Origin: Streptomyces sp. Ag109_O5-1
GTDB lineage: Bacteria; Actinomycetota; Actinomycetes; Streptomycetales; Streptomycetaceae
Length of the DNA: 64,000 nucleotides
Direction: 5' to 3'
Assembly (NCBI RefSeq): GCF_003814875.1
Contig: NZ_RKQF01000001.1
Span: forward strand, 11,408,001 to 11,472,000
The position numbers and the translations under genes were made by a program. Shown in pieces: positions 45,354 to 54,217 of the stretch. Each line of letters starts with the position of its first letter. The stretch's first letter is position 1. Below the pieces are notes generated by a model, which made no database searches, was not told where the DNA came from, and saw only the letters and a list, made by a program, of their open reading frames with translations.

Positions 45354-46460
45354 TCAGTTACCGAGTCGGCATCGATGACCCTGCTCAATGGTGTATAGGA
45401 AACCGCAGCGCTGGCACTCTTGCAGCCCATCGACCACGTCTGCGCAATGGAAGCAGAAGTCGACAGGTGTCTCTGGAGCGGCAGCAGTCCGAGCTCCTCG
45501 CACCAGGCTGCTCATCGCGCAGACGGGACACCGGTTCGGGGCGTCACCGTCGTACGAGGCATCAGGAGCGGCGCGGTCGAGAACGCGGACGGCGTAGCCC
45601 AGAGCCAGGCCCAGAGCGCCATAGCCCTCGACGCAGAGGTGGCAGTACATGGGGGAGAGGCTGGCGTCCGACTGGCACCACTCGGGCACGCCTTTGATCA
45701 GTGTCGGAGTGAGGGCGAACTGCTGGCACTGCGGGCACTGGAGGGTAAGCGCTCTGACGGGTCCCAGCACCGGAGCGAGGTCCTTCATACGCTCTGCTAC
45801 ATAGCCCTGGATCGTACGGACCCCTCCGCGGATCCGGTCCATGTCGATCTCCGCGTGGTGTCGTTCCTCTTCATCCGTGATGTGCTCCAAGATGTGCTCA
45901 CTGACGAAACTGATGAGGAAGTTCAGCACTTGGGCAGTGGTGCTCTCCACCTTGCCGGCTTTGGCGTCCTCGCCGACCAAGCCATAGTGCTGCAGAGCGT
46001 TACGGCGTTTCGCCAGGTCGGAGAGGGCCTCCTTTTCACTCTGGCTGAACTTGATACCCGCCATGTTGGTCAGCCGCTTACGCGTCTCTTCCGGAGAGCA
46101 ACTGTTCAGTGTTCCGTTCTCGAGCGCTTCTCGCGTAGCGTCCCCGGGGTTGGTGAACACCAGGGACCAGTGCACCATCTGCAGACGCGCCTTCAGAAGC
46201 ACTTCGGCGCCCGCAGCCAGGTGCAGCACGGCGTACTTCATGGCTCTTGCACTCGGTTCGCTTCCACCCTCCAGGTGCTCCGCCACGCTGACCAAGTAGT
46301 CCAGACCATTCCTGACGGGAGGAAAGTGCACATCACCTGCGAGCTCCGCCTGGCGCACCTGGTAGTAGGACCCGTTATGTTCGACCAAGCGCTGATCCAC
46401 TGACTGCGGTATCTCCTCAATTTCATGACTCGACGCATCATCGAGAAATTTTTCATGCAT
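45354..46460 (-). CDS. HEPN-like domain protein with C-terminal zinc ribbons
   Basis: A 368-residue protein. The helical N-terminal part (ARAMKYAVLHLAAGAEVLLK ARLQMVHWSLVF region, about 65-230) contains KRRNALQHYGL with Arg153 and His158, an R-x4-H motif like the active site of HEPN RNases. The C-terminal part carries several Cys pairs (CPQCQQ, CHLC, CPVC, CFHC, CQRC), two or more zinc ribbons that could bind nucleic acid. GAAGGA lies before the ATG at 46458-46460. It stands alone among mobile elements, a typical place for defence genes. RNase activity is inference from one motif. Confidence 0.7.
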   Translation of the reverse strand: MHEKFLDDASSHEIEEIPQSVDQRLVEHNGSYYQVRQAELAGDVHFPPVRNGLDYLVSVAEHLEGGSEPSARAMKYAVLHLAAGAEVLLKARLQMVHWSLVFTNPGDATREALENGTLNSCSPEETRKRLTNMAGIKFSQSEKEALSDLAKRRNALQHYGLVGEDAKAGKVESTTAQVLNFLISFVSEHILEHITDEEERHHAEIDMDRIRGGVRTIQGYVAERMKDLAPVLGPVRALTLQCPQCQQFALTPTLIKGVPEWCQSDASLSPMYCHLCVEGYGALGLALGYAVRVLDRAAPDASYDGDAPNRCPVCAMSSLVRGARTAAAPETPVDFCFHCADVVDGLQECQRCGFLYTIEQGHRCRLGN

Positions 46461-47006
46461 GGGGATCCTTCAATGTGATTCTTGGCGGAGGATCTTCTCA
46501 CGCACACGGTCCCGCGGTGTGCCTCTCCTGGAGGGGGGCCAGGGCTCTCGCCATACCAGGGCGGCTGGTGTTGCTCGCGCGCGACGCCTGGCGGGACACG
46601 CCGCCCGGGCTGCCGTCGGCCACGCTCCGTTTCGCCCTGTCCGCAGTCGGCGCTACTGGATCCAGAGGCTGCCGTACGCGACGACGGCGCCGCCGACCGC
46701 AGTTGCGGCCCTCGGAGCAGATGCAGACCGGCCTCATTGCGAAGGCGCCGGGTCCTCGCGGCAGTCGACGCTGACGGTCATTCAGAAACGGCACGACTGC
46801 TCCCAACTTCCGCCTCAGCGGCCTGATCAGCTCATCAAAGCGCCCCATACGACATCAACGAGCTCACATCCCGGAAGGAACCATCGGATTCTCGACAGCC
46901 CCCAACCAAGATCAGAAGTTAAACGTGACACACCCCCTTTGTGGCCGGGACCATCCACCTGAGCAAGATCGTGCCGGCCTGTCGATCAGGGTGTTGATTC
47001 AGCACT
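46461..47006. other. Intergenic stretch, nothing supported
   Basis: About 540 bases between the HEPN-like gene start and the transporter stop. I see no credible gene; the HEPN-like promoter should lie near 46480-46560. Confidence 0.4.
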
Positions 47007-48149
47007 TCATGACCTTGGGCCGGGGGTTTCGTGCGCCGTCGTGAGGCTGTCGTGCCGACGGGTACGCAGCGCCGGGACAGTGATTGCCTTGATGGCAGCG
47101 GCGATTGGGATCGCCATCAGCGCGCCGATGAGTCCAAGCAGCGTTCCGCCGATGAGTGCCGCGAGCAGCACGGCGAGGGCCGACATCTGCACCGCGTTGC
47201 GCAACACTCTCGGTGCGATGAGGTAGTTCTCCAGCTGCTGGTAGACGACGAAGAACAGTGCGACGACGATGGCGTTCGGCCACAGGTCGGTGGTGGCCAG
47301 GGCAGCGACGATGCAGACCATGGCGCCAAGTGTCGCGCCGATCATCGGGAGCAGGTCGGTCAGTGCGACGAAGACCGCCAGCGGAACCGCGAACGGCACT
47401 TGTAGGGCAGTCAGAGCGACGAACGTGGCGACTCCGGCGATCGCCGAGATGGCGAAATTTCCGATCATGTATGAGCCGACCTTGTCGGCGACGACGGCAA
47501 CGGCGTCGTCGGCCTTGCGGCGGTGCCGTTGCGGGAAGGCGCCGACCAGCCCCTTCCGTATCCGGGGCAGGTCGAGCATGAAATAGATGGTCAGTACGCC
47601 CACGAGCAGGGCCGAGGATACGGCGCCCATCGCTTGCTGCCCATACCTCCAGGCGTTGTGTCCGGCTCGATCGAGCATCGTCCTGGCCCATGCCGTGATG
47701 TGCTCCAGCAGGTGGAAGCGGTCGTCCAGCCGGGCGAGGGCCGGCGACTGCTTGCGCAGATGCGCCAGGTAGCCGGGGAAGTCGGAGGTGAGGCCCGTGC
47801 CCTGGCTCAGCAGCGGGGGAAGAAACGCCCACAGAAGCAGAGCAGTCAGGACGAGCGTCGTGAGGAAGATGATTGCGACCGCGTGCCCGCGTCGGGCTCC
47901 GCGTCCGACCATCCAGCGTACCGGCGGATCCAGGCTGATGCCGAGGAACAGCCCGATGACTGCCTTGATCAGTACCGAACGTACGCTGTACAGCGTCATG
48001 GCGGCCACGGCAACCGCCGCGACGCCCCCTGCCGCTGCGACGGCCCAGCCGAACACGGTCAGCCGTGACACCGGCGCCCGGACGGTCCTTTGATCGCTTT
48101 GATCGCCGTCGGCGGGTGCCTCGGATATTCGTCGCCCGTCTGTCTGCAT
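47007..48149 (-). CDS. AI-2E family transporter (PerM/TqsA type)
   Basis: A 380-residue membrane protein of the PF01594 family with about eight membrane segments. Family segments include FLGISLDPPVRWMVGRGARR, LLPMIGATLGAMVCIVAALA and VVYQQLENYLIAPRVLRNAV. Members export small molecules or ions; the link to autoinducer-2 is only for TqsA. The ATG at 48147-48149 follows GAGAGGGG; the longer upstream frame is not protein-like. Confidence 0.92.
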   Translation of the reverse strand: MQTDGRRISEAPADGDQSDQRTVRAPVSRLTVFGWAVAAAGGVAAVAVAAMTLYSVRSVLIKAVIGLFLGISLDPPVRWMVGRGARRGHAVAIIFLTTLVLTALLLWAFLPPLLSQGTGLTSDFPGYLAHLRKQSPALARLDDRFHLLEHITAWARTMLDRAGHNAWRYGQQAMGAVSSALLVGVLTIYFMLDLPRIRKGLVGAFPQRHRRKADDAVAVVADKVGSYMIGNFAISAIAGVATFVALTALQVPFAVPLAVFVALTDLLPMIGATLGAMVCIVAALATTDLWPNAIVVALFFVVYQQLENYLIAPRVLRNAVQMSALAVLLAALIGGTLLGLIGALMAIPIAAAIKAITVPALRTRRHDSLTTAHETPGPRS

Positions 48150-48371
48150 GCGAACCCCTCTCAGCCCACGTCGACACCCCCACGGCCCGAACTGCACGGT
48201 GTCGGACACCTTGCCCGGTTCGTGCCCGGGGGTGGACGCGTTCCTCACGACGATGCCGGTACGCCCGGTCTGGCGGCCGGCGCCGAGTCCGGCGCCGTTG
48301 TCTCCAGGGTCGGCGGCTCTGATGTGGTGGAGCAGCGCCATGCGCTGCGGTCTGTGCTTACCGACAGAGCG

Positions 48372-48923
48372 TCAGGCAGGCCGTGTGATGACCCGGATCC
48401 GGTGTGCCAGGCCGAGTTGCATGGCACCGAGCATGATCAACCAGAGCCCGGCCAGCAGCGACAGTGTCAGCAACGACAGCCCCGGCCAGGTCAGCAATGT
48501 CAGGCCGGCCATGACGTTGAGCAGGCCGATCAAGATGCTCCACCCCCGCCCGGGCAGGCCGGGCTGGTCGAGGGCCGCGAAGACAGCGGTGAACCCGTCC
48601 ACCATCCAGTAGACGCCGAGCAGCAGACCCAGTGCGAGCACGGTGATCAGGACGTGCCGGATCGCGTACAGCCCGAGCAGCAGGCTGACCACGCCCAGAA
48701 CTGCTGTCAGGGTGCGGGCGGTGCCCGTGTCCCCCATGCTGGCCGATCCCACCAGGCGGAACACGCCGGTGGTGACCAGCTGGGCGCCGAAGACCACCGC
48801 GAGCACGATCAGCGTGGGACCGGGCCAGGCCACGGCGATGGCGCCGGTGACGATCGAGATCAGGCCGGACAGCAGATGCCATATCCAGGAACCGCCCAAG
48901 CGGGCGACGGGGCTCTTGTTCAC
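48372..48923 (-). CDS. DUF308/HdeD-family membrane protein
   Basis: A 183-residue protein with six membrane segments in three repeating pairs (HLLSGLISIVTGAIAVAWPG, VLGVVSLLLGLYAIRHVLIT, GLLNVMAGLTLLTWPGLSLL), the HdeD/DUF308 pattern known from acid- and envelope-stress proteins. GTG at 48921-48923 gives the shortest complete form; the longer frame adds a basic, non-conserved leader. It lies upstream of the AI-2E gene in the same direction but 222 bases away. Confidence 0.87.
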   Translation of the reverse strand: MNKSPVARLGGSWIWHLLSGLISIVTGAIAVAWPGPTLIVLAVVFGAQLVTTGVFRLVGSASMGDTGTARTLTAVLGVVSLLLGLYAIRHVLITVLALGLLLGVYWMVDGFTAVFAALDQPGLPGRGWSILIGLLNVMAGLTLLTWPGLSLLTLSLLAGLWLIMLGAMQLGLAHRIRVITRPA

Positions 48924-49287
48924 GCTGCGGAACCTACCGGCACTGCCGCTGGGCGATCTCCCGAAGAATGTCCGTCTCCTTGTGCCCAGGCACAAGGAAC
49001 AAGCGCGTTCAATCGCACTGATAGACGGGCATCCGCAAGGAAGACCGTGCCCAAGCTTGACCCGTACCCGACGCTGATCAAGGCGCCGGAGAAGATTCCG
49101 TGGTGGCTTTGTTCACGAGATGCGGGTTCTGGCACAGATCTTGGGAAGTCATCGCGGAGCGTTAGCCCGTTGTTCGATTGCGAGAGTCTGGATTGCGTGA
49201 GACGGCGTACGCCTTGTCGTCTGACAGCGGGAAGTGACGCTCCTTCAGGTGTCTGCCGTTCGCGCTGCTGTGGTCGGTTGTCGACGG

Positions 49288-50803
49288 TGATGGTGCTGGT
49301 CATGCAGACCAATGCACCGTTCTGGGACTCGTTGGTGTTCGAGGGGATCGACGATGTGGATGTCGAGGCGGTTACGGCCGCGTTCGGCACTGTCGAGGTG
49401 GTGGCGAGAGGCCGCGCTGCCCGGACGGCGTGTCCGGACTGTGGCCGCTTCTCGGACCGTGTCCACGACCCTTACCAGCGCAGGCTGAAGGATCTTCCGC
49501 TCGCTGGGCAGGGTTTTGTGATCCGGCTGACGGCCCGGCGCTTCATCTGCGGGTCGACCGACTGCCCGCGCCGAACGTTCGCCGAGCCGTTCTCCCGGCT
49601 GGCTGCCCAGCTGGGCTTCGCCGCAGGAAGGATGACCTTGTTGCGCAGGGTCATGGCACTGCCCGATCCGCAGCTCAACACGCCGCATGTGCTGGGAGTG
49701 GACGACTTCGCGATCCGTCGCGGCCAGACCCACTCCACCGTCTTGACCAGCGTCGAAGACCATCGCGTGGTCGATGTGCTCCCGACCCGTGAAGCCGGGC
49801 CACGGGCCGCCTGGCTGATCCGCCACCCTGGCGTGGAGATCATCTGCCGGGACCGGGCGGGCGCCTACGCCGAGGGTGCCCGGCGCGGTGCGCCCGACGC
49901 TCTGCAGGTCGCCGACCGGTTCCATCTGTGGCAGGGCCTCGGCCGGGCCGTGGAGACCTGCGTCGCCGCCTACCGGGACTGCCTGCGCAACCCTTCGCCC
50001 GGCGGCGTGTTACCGAAGGCCACCGGAGCGGCTTCGGGGCGACCGCAGGACGACTCGAACCCCGTCGGCCGGCGGGCCGAGCGCAAGAAGGCAGCACATG
50101 CCCTGGTCCGCGAACTGCTTGCTCAAGGTCACTCACGCCGGTCGATCGCCCGGCATCTGGGCTGGGGTCTCAACACCGTTCTCCGCTACGCGAAGGCCGC
50201 ACGCTGGCAGGACACCCTCCGTGAGAACCAGCCCCAGCCCAGCAGACTGGCCCCCTACAAGCCCTACTTGGAGCGACGATTCGCCGAGGGATGCACCAGC
50301 GTCACCCGACTGCACGGTGAGCTGGTTGCCAAGCAAGCTCCCGTCACCTACGGCATGGTCCGCGCGCACATCGCCACTTTGCGCGGGGCTCCATCCGGGG
50401 CGCCGCCACGGCCGCCGACGGTGCGGCAGGTGACCGGCTGGATCACCCGTCACCCACGACCCTGACCGAGGAAGACCGGGCCGGCCTGAAGGAGGTCCTG
50501 GCCCGCTGCGCCAAACTGGACAAGGCAGCCGAACATGTCCGCGACTTCGGCGACATACTCACCGACCACCTCGGCTCCACACTCCCCTCCTGGATCGACG
50601 CAGTCGACACCAGCCAGCTACCCGGCCTCACAGGCTTCGCACTCCACCTGCTTCGAGACCTCGACGCCGTGACCGTCGGGCTCACTCTCGACTGGAGCTC
50701 CGGCAGTATCGAGGGCGCCGTCAACCGCATCAAGAAGATCAAGCGGCAGCTCTACGGCCGGGCCGGATTCGAACCACTCCGCAAGATGATCCTGCTCCAG
50801 TAA
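49288..50803 (+). pseudogene. ISL3-family transposase, frameshifted near the C-terminus
   Basis: The first frame has the N-terminal zinc finger (ACPDCGRFSDRVHDPYQRRL, CGSTDCPRRTF), the DDE core (LGVDDFAIRRGQTHSTVLTS, CRDRAGAYAEGARRGAPDAL) and the HTH (SRRSIARHLGWGLNTVLRYA). At about 50455 one base is missing: ITRHP is followed by a stop while the next frame continues TLTEEDRAGLKEVLARCAKL to SSGSIEGAVNRIKKIKRQLY with the catalytic Glu. A single repair would restore it; sequencing error cannot be excluded. Confidence 0.87.
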
Positions 50804-50897
50804 CACTCCGAGACGCCCCCAAGATCTCTGGCATGTGAACGGGCCCATCCAGGTGCCCAGCCGTGGCAGGATGGCCTCATGTCGATCCGAAAGGGCG

Positions 50898-51314
50898 ATG
50901 CCGCGTAGGCGTCCCAAGGCCGTCCGCGCAGAGCGGTGGCGGCCACGATGGCAGTATCCGGTCCTGAGGGTCCACGGTGTCTCCGCGCGGACTCGTGCAG
51001 CGATCCGCCAGGTCGAAGACCAGGAGATGTGGCCCAACGCGGTCGCGCATGCGCTCTCCCGCTTCGAGTGGGCGTTTAAGCAGCCTGGACGATATCTGAA
51101 CGCCTCCGAGGCCTATTCGCCCGGGATAGAGGTGGAAGACGCCCGTGATGACCTGGAGCGGGCGATGCTGCACCTTCCTCCCGGAGCCAGACGTGACTTG
51201 GGGCGACTGATCACACGCATCGATGAGGAGTTCCAGCGCCGTACCTTGCCGGAACCCAACAACATCGAGTTGGCGATGTTCGGATGGTGGTGGACCAGAA
51301 TGCGGGAACGCTGA
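50898..51314 (+). CDS. Hypothetical passenger protein inside the ISL3 ends
   Basis: A 138-residue protein beginning MPRRRPKAVRAERWRPRWQY with VHGVSARTRAAIRQVEDQEM, YLNASEAYSPGIEVEDARDD and IELAMFGWWWTRMRER. It is helical and charged; no family is recognised. It lies between the degenerate and the perfect right end of the ISL3 element and in the same direction as the transposase, so it would move with the element. Confidence 0.55.
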   Translation: MPRRRPKAVRAERWRPRWQYPVLRVHGVSARTRAAIRQVEDQEMWPNAVAHALSRFEWAFKQPGRYLNASEAYSPGIEVEDARDDLERAMLHLPPGARRDLGRLITRIDEEFQRRTLPEPNNIELAMFGWWWTRMRER

Positions 51315-51444
51315 CGGGCCCGGGCTCGTACCCCCTGCATCGAACGACATCGTCACCCTCCGCGACCGCTCCCCAAGATCTGTGCCAGAACCAAGAAGTG
51401 ATGCCAGTTGCCGAGCGAGATGACGTCCGATCGGGTTGGCGGCG

Positions 51445-51870
51445 TCAGTTCCGGCCGGAGCACTGGAGTATCAGCCGATAGTGCTCGGGGTTGGCAAGGA
51501 TGGTCTCCACAGCCTGTTGGTGATCCACTTGCAGGGCGCCTGGGTAGGTAGAGGACTCCAGCGAGATCCACAGGGAGAGAACCTGGCGTGTCTCAAGGTC
51601 TTCGCAGGCCAAGAATGCCGTGAAGAACGGCACGAGTTCGGGCTGGACGCGGTCGGCGCCGTCGTCCAAGAGCTCTTCTGGCCGCTCGGGCAGGACGCAG
51701 TTCCCGCATACTCCGCGCAGGTAACGCCGGGCCCCCGGCCGCAGCGTTCGCAGTCGAACTCGCTCAGGCCGCCCGCGCAGTTGGTGCACCACTGGCCGCC
51801 GTCCGGTGCGATGCCCGGGGTGAGCCGGTCGACGCTGCAGCCGACGCATTGCCCATCCCTTGTTCTTCGT
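51445..51870 (-). pseudogene. Zinc-ribbon N-terminal fragment of a probable integrase-type protein
   Basis: Several frames are needed: GIAPDGGQWCTNCAGGLSEF with DCERCG, then GVCGNCVLPERPEELLDDGA and RVQPELVPFFTAFLACEDLE. This order of Cys pairs followed by a helical region resembles the N-terminus of Streptomyces tyrosine-recombinase-like proteins. At least two frameshifts are present and the catalytic part is absent. The identification is tentative. Confidence 0.45.
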
Positions 51871-51954
51871 AGGGAGTCCCGGTCTTCAGGCCGGGCGGGA
51901 ATGCGATCCTCGGCCCGGAGGCGCGGAGCGCCGGAGATCTCTTTGGGGTGACGG

Positions 51955-52311
51955 TCAGGCTGGGCGCTTCTGGTTCTCGATGTAGTCCTTGACGATGCTC
52001 AGTGGTGCGCCGCCGCAGGACCCGGCGAAGTAGGACGGGGACCAGAACACGGATCCGGTCCCGGTCCGGTTGGTCCGGCCGGTGTACTGCGCGCGCAGGT
52101 AGCGGGAGCTGACGCCCTTGAGGGAGTTGACGAGCTTGGACAGGGCGATTTTCGGGGGGTAGTGCACGAGCAGGTGGACGTGATCGCCTTCGCCGTTGAA
52201 CTCCCGCAGCTCCGCGCCGAAGCTCTCGCACACGTCCCGCATGATCTCCTCGCAGCGCGTCAGCATGTCGTCGTGGAAGACCTCTTGCCGGTACTTCGTG
52301 ACAAGCACCAA
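51955..52311 (-). CDS. tnpA: IS200/IS605-family Y1 transposase TnpA, 5' end altered
   Basis: A 118-residue HUH transposase: VTKYRQEVFHDDMLTRCEEI, HUH motif in GDHVHLLVHYPPKIALSKLV, FWSPSYFAGSCGG, and the catalytic Tyr in IVKDYIENQKRP. In-frame coding continues upstream (RRGNHVVYNLHAHLVLVTKY) to a TAA without ATG or GTG, so the normal start is lost and a weak TTG would have to serve. A subterminal hairpin-like sequence (CCCGGTCTTCAGGCCGGG, about 51876-51893) may be the element end. Confidence 0.85.
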   Translation of the reverse strand: MVLVTKYRQEVFHDDMLTRCEEIMRDVCESFGAELREFNGEGDHVHLLVHYPPKIALSKLVNSLKGVSSRYLRAQYTGRTNRTGTGSVFWSPSYFAGSCGGAPLSIVKDYIENQKRPA

Positions 52312-52433
52312 GTGGGCGTGGAGGTTATAGACGACGTGATTTCCCCGTCTGATATGGGGATCTGGTTACCAGTGTGGTGACATGCGCCAAGTGTATTAGG
52401 ATCGAGAGGACTTGACCGGAGGGGGTGGGCTGG

Positions 52434-52810
52434 GTGATCCGTGCGTACAAGTTCCTCATGCGGCCCACCGTCCGCCAGGAGCAGGCGCTTGGCGAGATGC
52501 TGCGGGACCACTGTTCCCTCTACAACGCGGCGTTGCAGGAACGCCGCGATGCCTGGCGGCACGTCTCGCAGACCACCGTCAGGTACGGGATGCAGTCCAC
52601 GCAGCTCAAGGAGATCCGGGCGTTCGACCCGGAGCGTCAGGGCCGCTGGTCCTTCAGCTCGCAGCAGGCCACCTTACGCCGTCTCGACAGGGCGTTCGCC
52701 GCGTTCTTCCGCCGTGTCACGTCCGGCGATGCCCCGGGCTACCCGCGCTTTCGTAGCGTGAGCTGGTTCGACACGGTGGACTTTCCGAAGGACGGGGACG
52801 GCTGCCGGTG
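52434..52810 (+). pseudogene. tnpB: IS605-family TnpB, N-terminal part only
   Basis: It is divergent from tnpA with GGAGG ten bases before the GTG. The N-terminal TnpB domain is clear (IRAYKFLMRPTVRQEQALGE, HCSLYNAALQERRDAWRHVS, GDAPGYPRFRSVSWFDTVDF). After PKDGDGCRW the sequence changes and the RuvC-like nuclease and zinc finger are absent. A foreign coding-like relic (LHPRRDLAKEFIRLVREYFL) follows to about 52996. The TnpB RNA-guided nuclease is therefore dead here. Confidence 0.85.
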
Positions 52811-52953
52811 GAACTCCACCCCCGGCGCGATCTCGCGAAGGAGTTCATCCGCCTGGTGCGCGAGTACTTCCTCTCTGACGACCCCGACGCGCCGGGCAGC
52901 CTGTTCTTCGGGATCGTCTGCCCCATCCCGCCTCCCCGCGCGGGCCACCACAG

Positions 52954-52994
52954 ACAGCGCTGCCCGCTCCGCACTCCGGGGCGGGCAGCGCTGT
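52954..52994. terminator. Hairpin, probable bidirectional terminator
   Basis: A perfect 14-bp stem ACAGCGCTGCCCGC / GCGGGCAGCGCTGT with a 13-base loop lies just before the relic's stop codon near 52996. No T-tract. It separates the IS605 relic from the IS5-type element. Confidence 0.65.
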
Positions 52995-53207
52995 AGAGCT
53001 GCGGCGACCTCGCACAGTCACTCTGGTGAGGCCACAGAATCGCGCGCAGCGGCAAACCGCCCCTTCACCAGTAAAGCGGGTCTGCCAAGCCCATTTGATG
53101 ACGAAGGGCCGTGACGTAGAGAGGTGCCGGCCTGGAGGCTCGTCAGGAGAGCCCACCCAGCCCGCGTGCAGGGGACTAGGAGCTGTCCGGGCGATCATGT
53201 GACCGCC

Positions 53208-53724
53208 ATGTGCCTGGGCATGGGGCGGGGTGATCTGACGGATGCCGAGTGGGAACGGCTGCGGCCGTTCCTGCCGGTGAGCAATGGGCGTTGTGGCCGG
53301 TGGCGGGATCACCGGCAGGTGACCGACGGGATTCTGCACCGGGTGCGGACCGGGGTGCACTGGCGGGATCTTCCCGAGCGTTTCGGGCCGTGGAAGACCG
53401 TCTATGAACGCCACCGGCTGTGGGCGGCCGACGGCACGTGGGAGCGTCTGCTGCAACAGGTCCAGGCTGCTGCCGATGTCGCGGGCGAGATCGACTGGGA
53501 CATCTCGGTGGACTCCACCATCGTGCGGGCCCATCAGCACGCGGCCGGTGCCTGGACCGAACCGCCGCCGGCACCTGCGTCAAAGGGGGCCGAGACGGCA
53601 GGACATCAGGGCGAAACGCCGTGGCGACCAGTACCGAGCCGTGGCCACCCGCTATGACAAGCGCGGCTACGGCTTCCTGGGCACTGCAACCAGCGCGGCT
53701 CTGCTCATCTGGCTTCGGAGTTGA
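53208..53724 (+). pseudogene. IS5-family transposase with large internal deletion
   Basis: The N-terminus is normal (LTDAEWERLRPFLPVSNGRC, GVHWRDLPERFGPWKTVYER, DWDISVDSTIVRAHQHAAGA with the first Asp). After the GAETAGHQGETPWR region the frame shifts and only the C-terminal end follows (QYRAVATRYDKRGYGFLGTA to LLIWLRS, stop about 53724). About 100 or more residues with the second Asp are missing. It cannot be active. Confidence 0.82.
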
Positions 53725-53733
53725 GTACCGACC

Positions 53734-53964
53734 TCACAGAGCGATCGGCCGATACGCCAGGGCCTGATCGACTACTTCATCAGCAGAAAGCTCCCGCTCC
53801 GGCGGCCAGAAGATCAAGCCGCTGACATGACCGGACGGGCATGCCAGGGCTCTGTCGAGCCGATCCAGCCAGCCGTCCACCTCATCGTCTGAGGCGTAGT
53901 CCGCCTGCATGATCCGCTGCACGAGCGCGACCGCCTCCGCGCGACTCATCCCCACAGCACTCAT
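53734..53964 (-). CDS. e9imm-like (colicin E9 immunity-type) small protein inside the IS5-type element
   Basis: A 76-residue acidic protein: MSRAEAVALVQRIMQADYAS, then DEVDGWLDRLDRALACPSGH and ELSADEVVDQALAYRPIAL. The order matches the proteins called e9imm peptide in Streptomyces, related to Im9-type immunity proteins (helical, ending with VDQALAYRP). GGAGGG lies just upstream of the ATG at 53962-53964. It is convergent with the transposase relic and within the element ends. No cognate toxin is visible. Confidence 0.72.
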   Translation of the reverse strand: MSAVGMSRAEAVALVQRIMQADYASDDEVDGWLDRLDRALACPSGHVSGLIFWPPERELSADEVVDQALAYRPIAL

Positions 53965-54217
53965 CAAGTCCCTCCACCGGGTCACCCTAGCGGGACGCAT
54001 GATCGCCCGGACAGCTCCTAAGGGACGGGCGGCTTCGGAACATGTCGATTGCCATGCCAGTCCGGAGCCTCCCGTCCCCGCTCAACCACCGGGCAATCAG
54101 GCGGCCCGCACCGAACGCTGGCGCGGTCCCAGGGCCAGCGGACACAGTCGCTCCGGATCACCAGTCCAACGCACCTTCGGTGTCTCAAGGCTGCTGCGTC
54201 GGTCGGTTACGAGCCGG

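Larger units (their letters stand above)
49125..51392 (+). mobile_element. ISL3-family element with a displaced right end and a passenger gene
   Basis: Perfect 21-bp inverted ends lie at 49125-49145 and 51372-51392 (GGTTCTGGCACAGATCTTGG outward), with weaker similarity running further inward. No clear 8-bp target duplication is seen. A partial end (CCCCCAAGATCT, 50816-50827) lies just after the transposase, where a normal right end would be. So the unit between the perfect ends is about 2.27 kb and contains transposase plus another gene. Confidence 0.75.
53179..54018 (+). mobile_element. IS5-type element, internally deleted, 840 bp, carrying an antisense gene
   Basis: Inverted ends GGAGCTGTCCGGGCGATCAT lie at 53179 onward and, complementary, at 53999-54018. 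The flanks are ACTA and TAAG, consistent with a TA-centred target. Inside are a shortened transposase frame and, beyond it on the other strand, a small immunity-like gene. Since the ends are intact it could be mobilised by a full-length relative. Confidence 0.8.

Noticed and set aside
46475..46962. Several 100-170 codon plus-strand frames
   Set aside because: Three overlapping frames of similar length with no motif, typical of non-coding high-GC sequence.
49037..49124. Start of a gene (VPKLDPYPTLIKAPEKIPWW) cut by the ISL3 element
   Set aside because: It has a ribosome-site-like AAGGAAG, but only about 25 codons and no continuation on the other side of the element, so I could not support it.
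52434..52810. Functional TnpB/omega-RNA RNA-guided nuclease
   Set aside because: The frame stops before the RuvC-like nuclease and zinc finger; only the N-terminal part remains.
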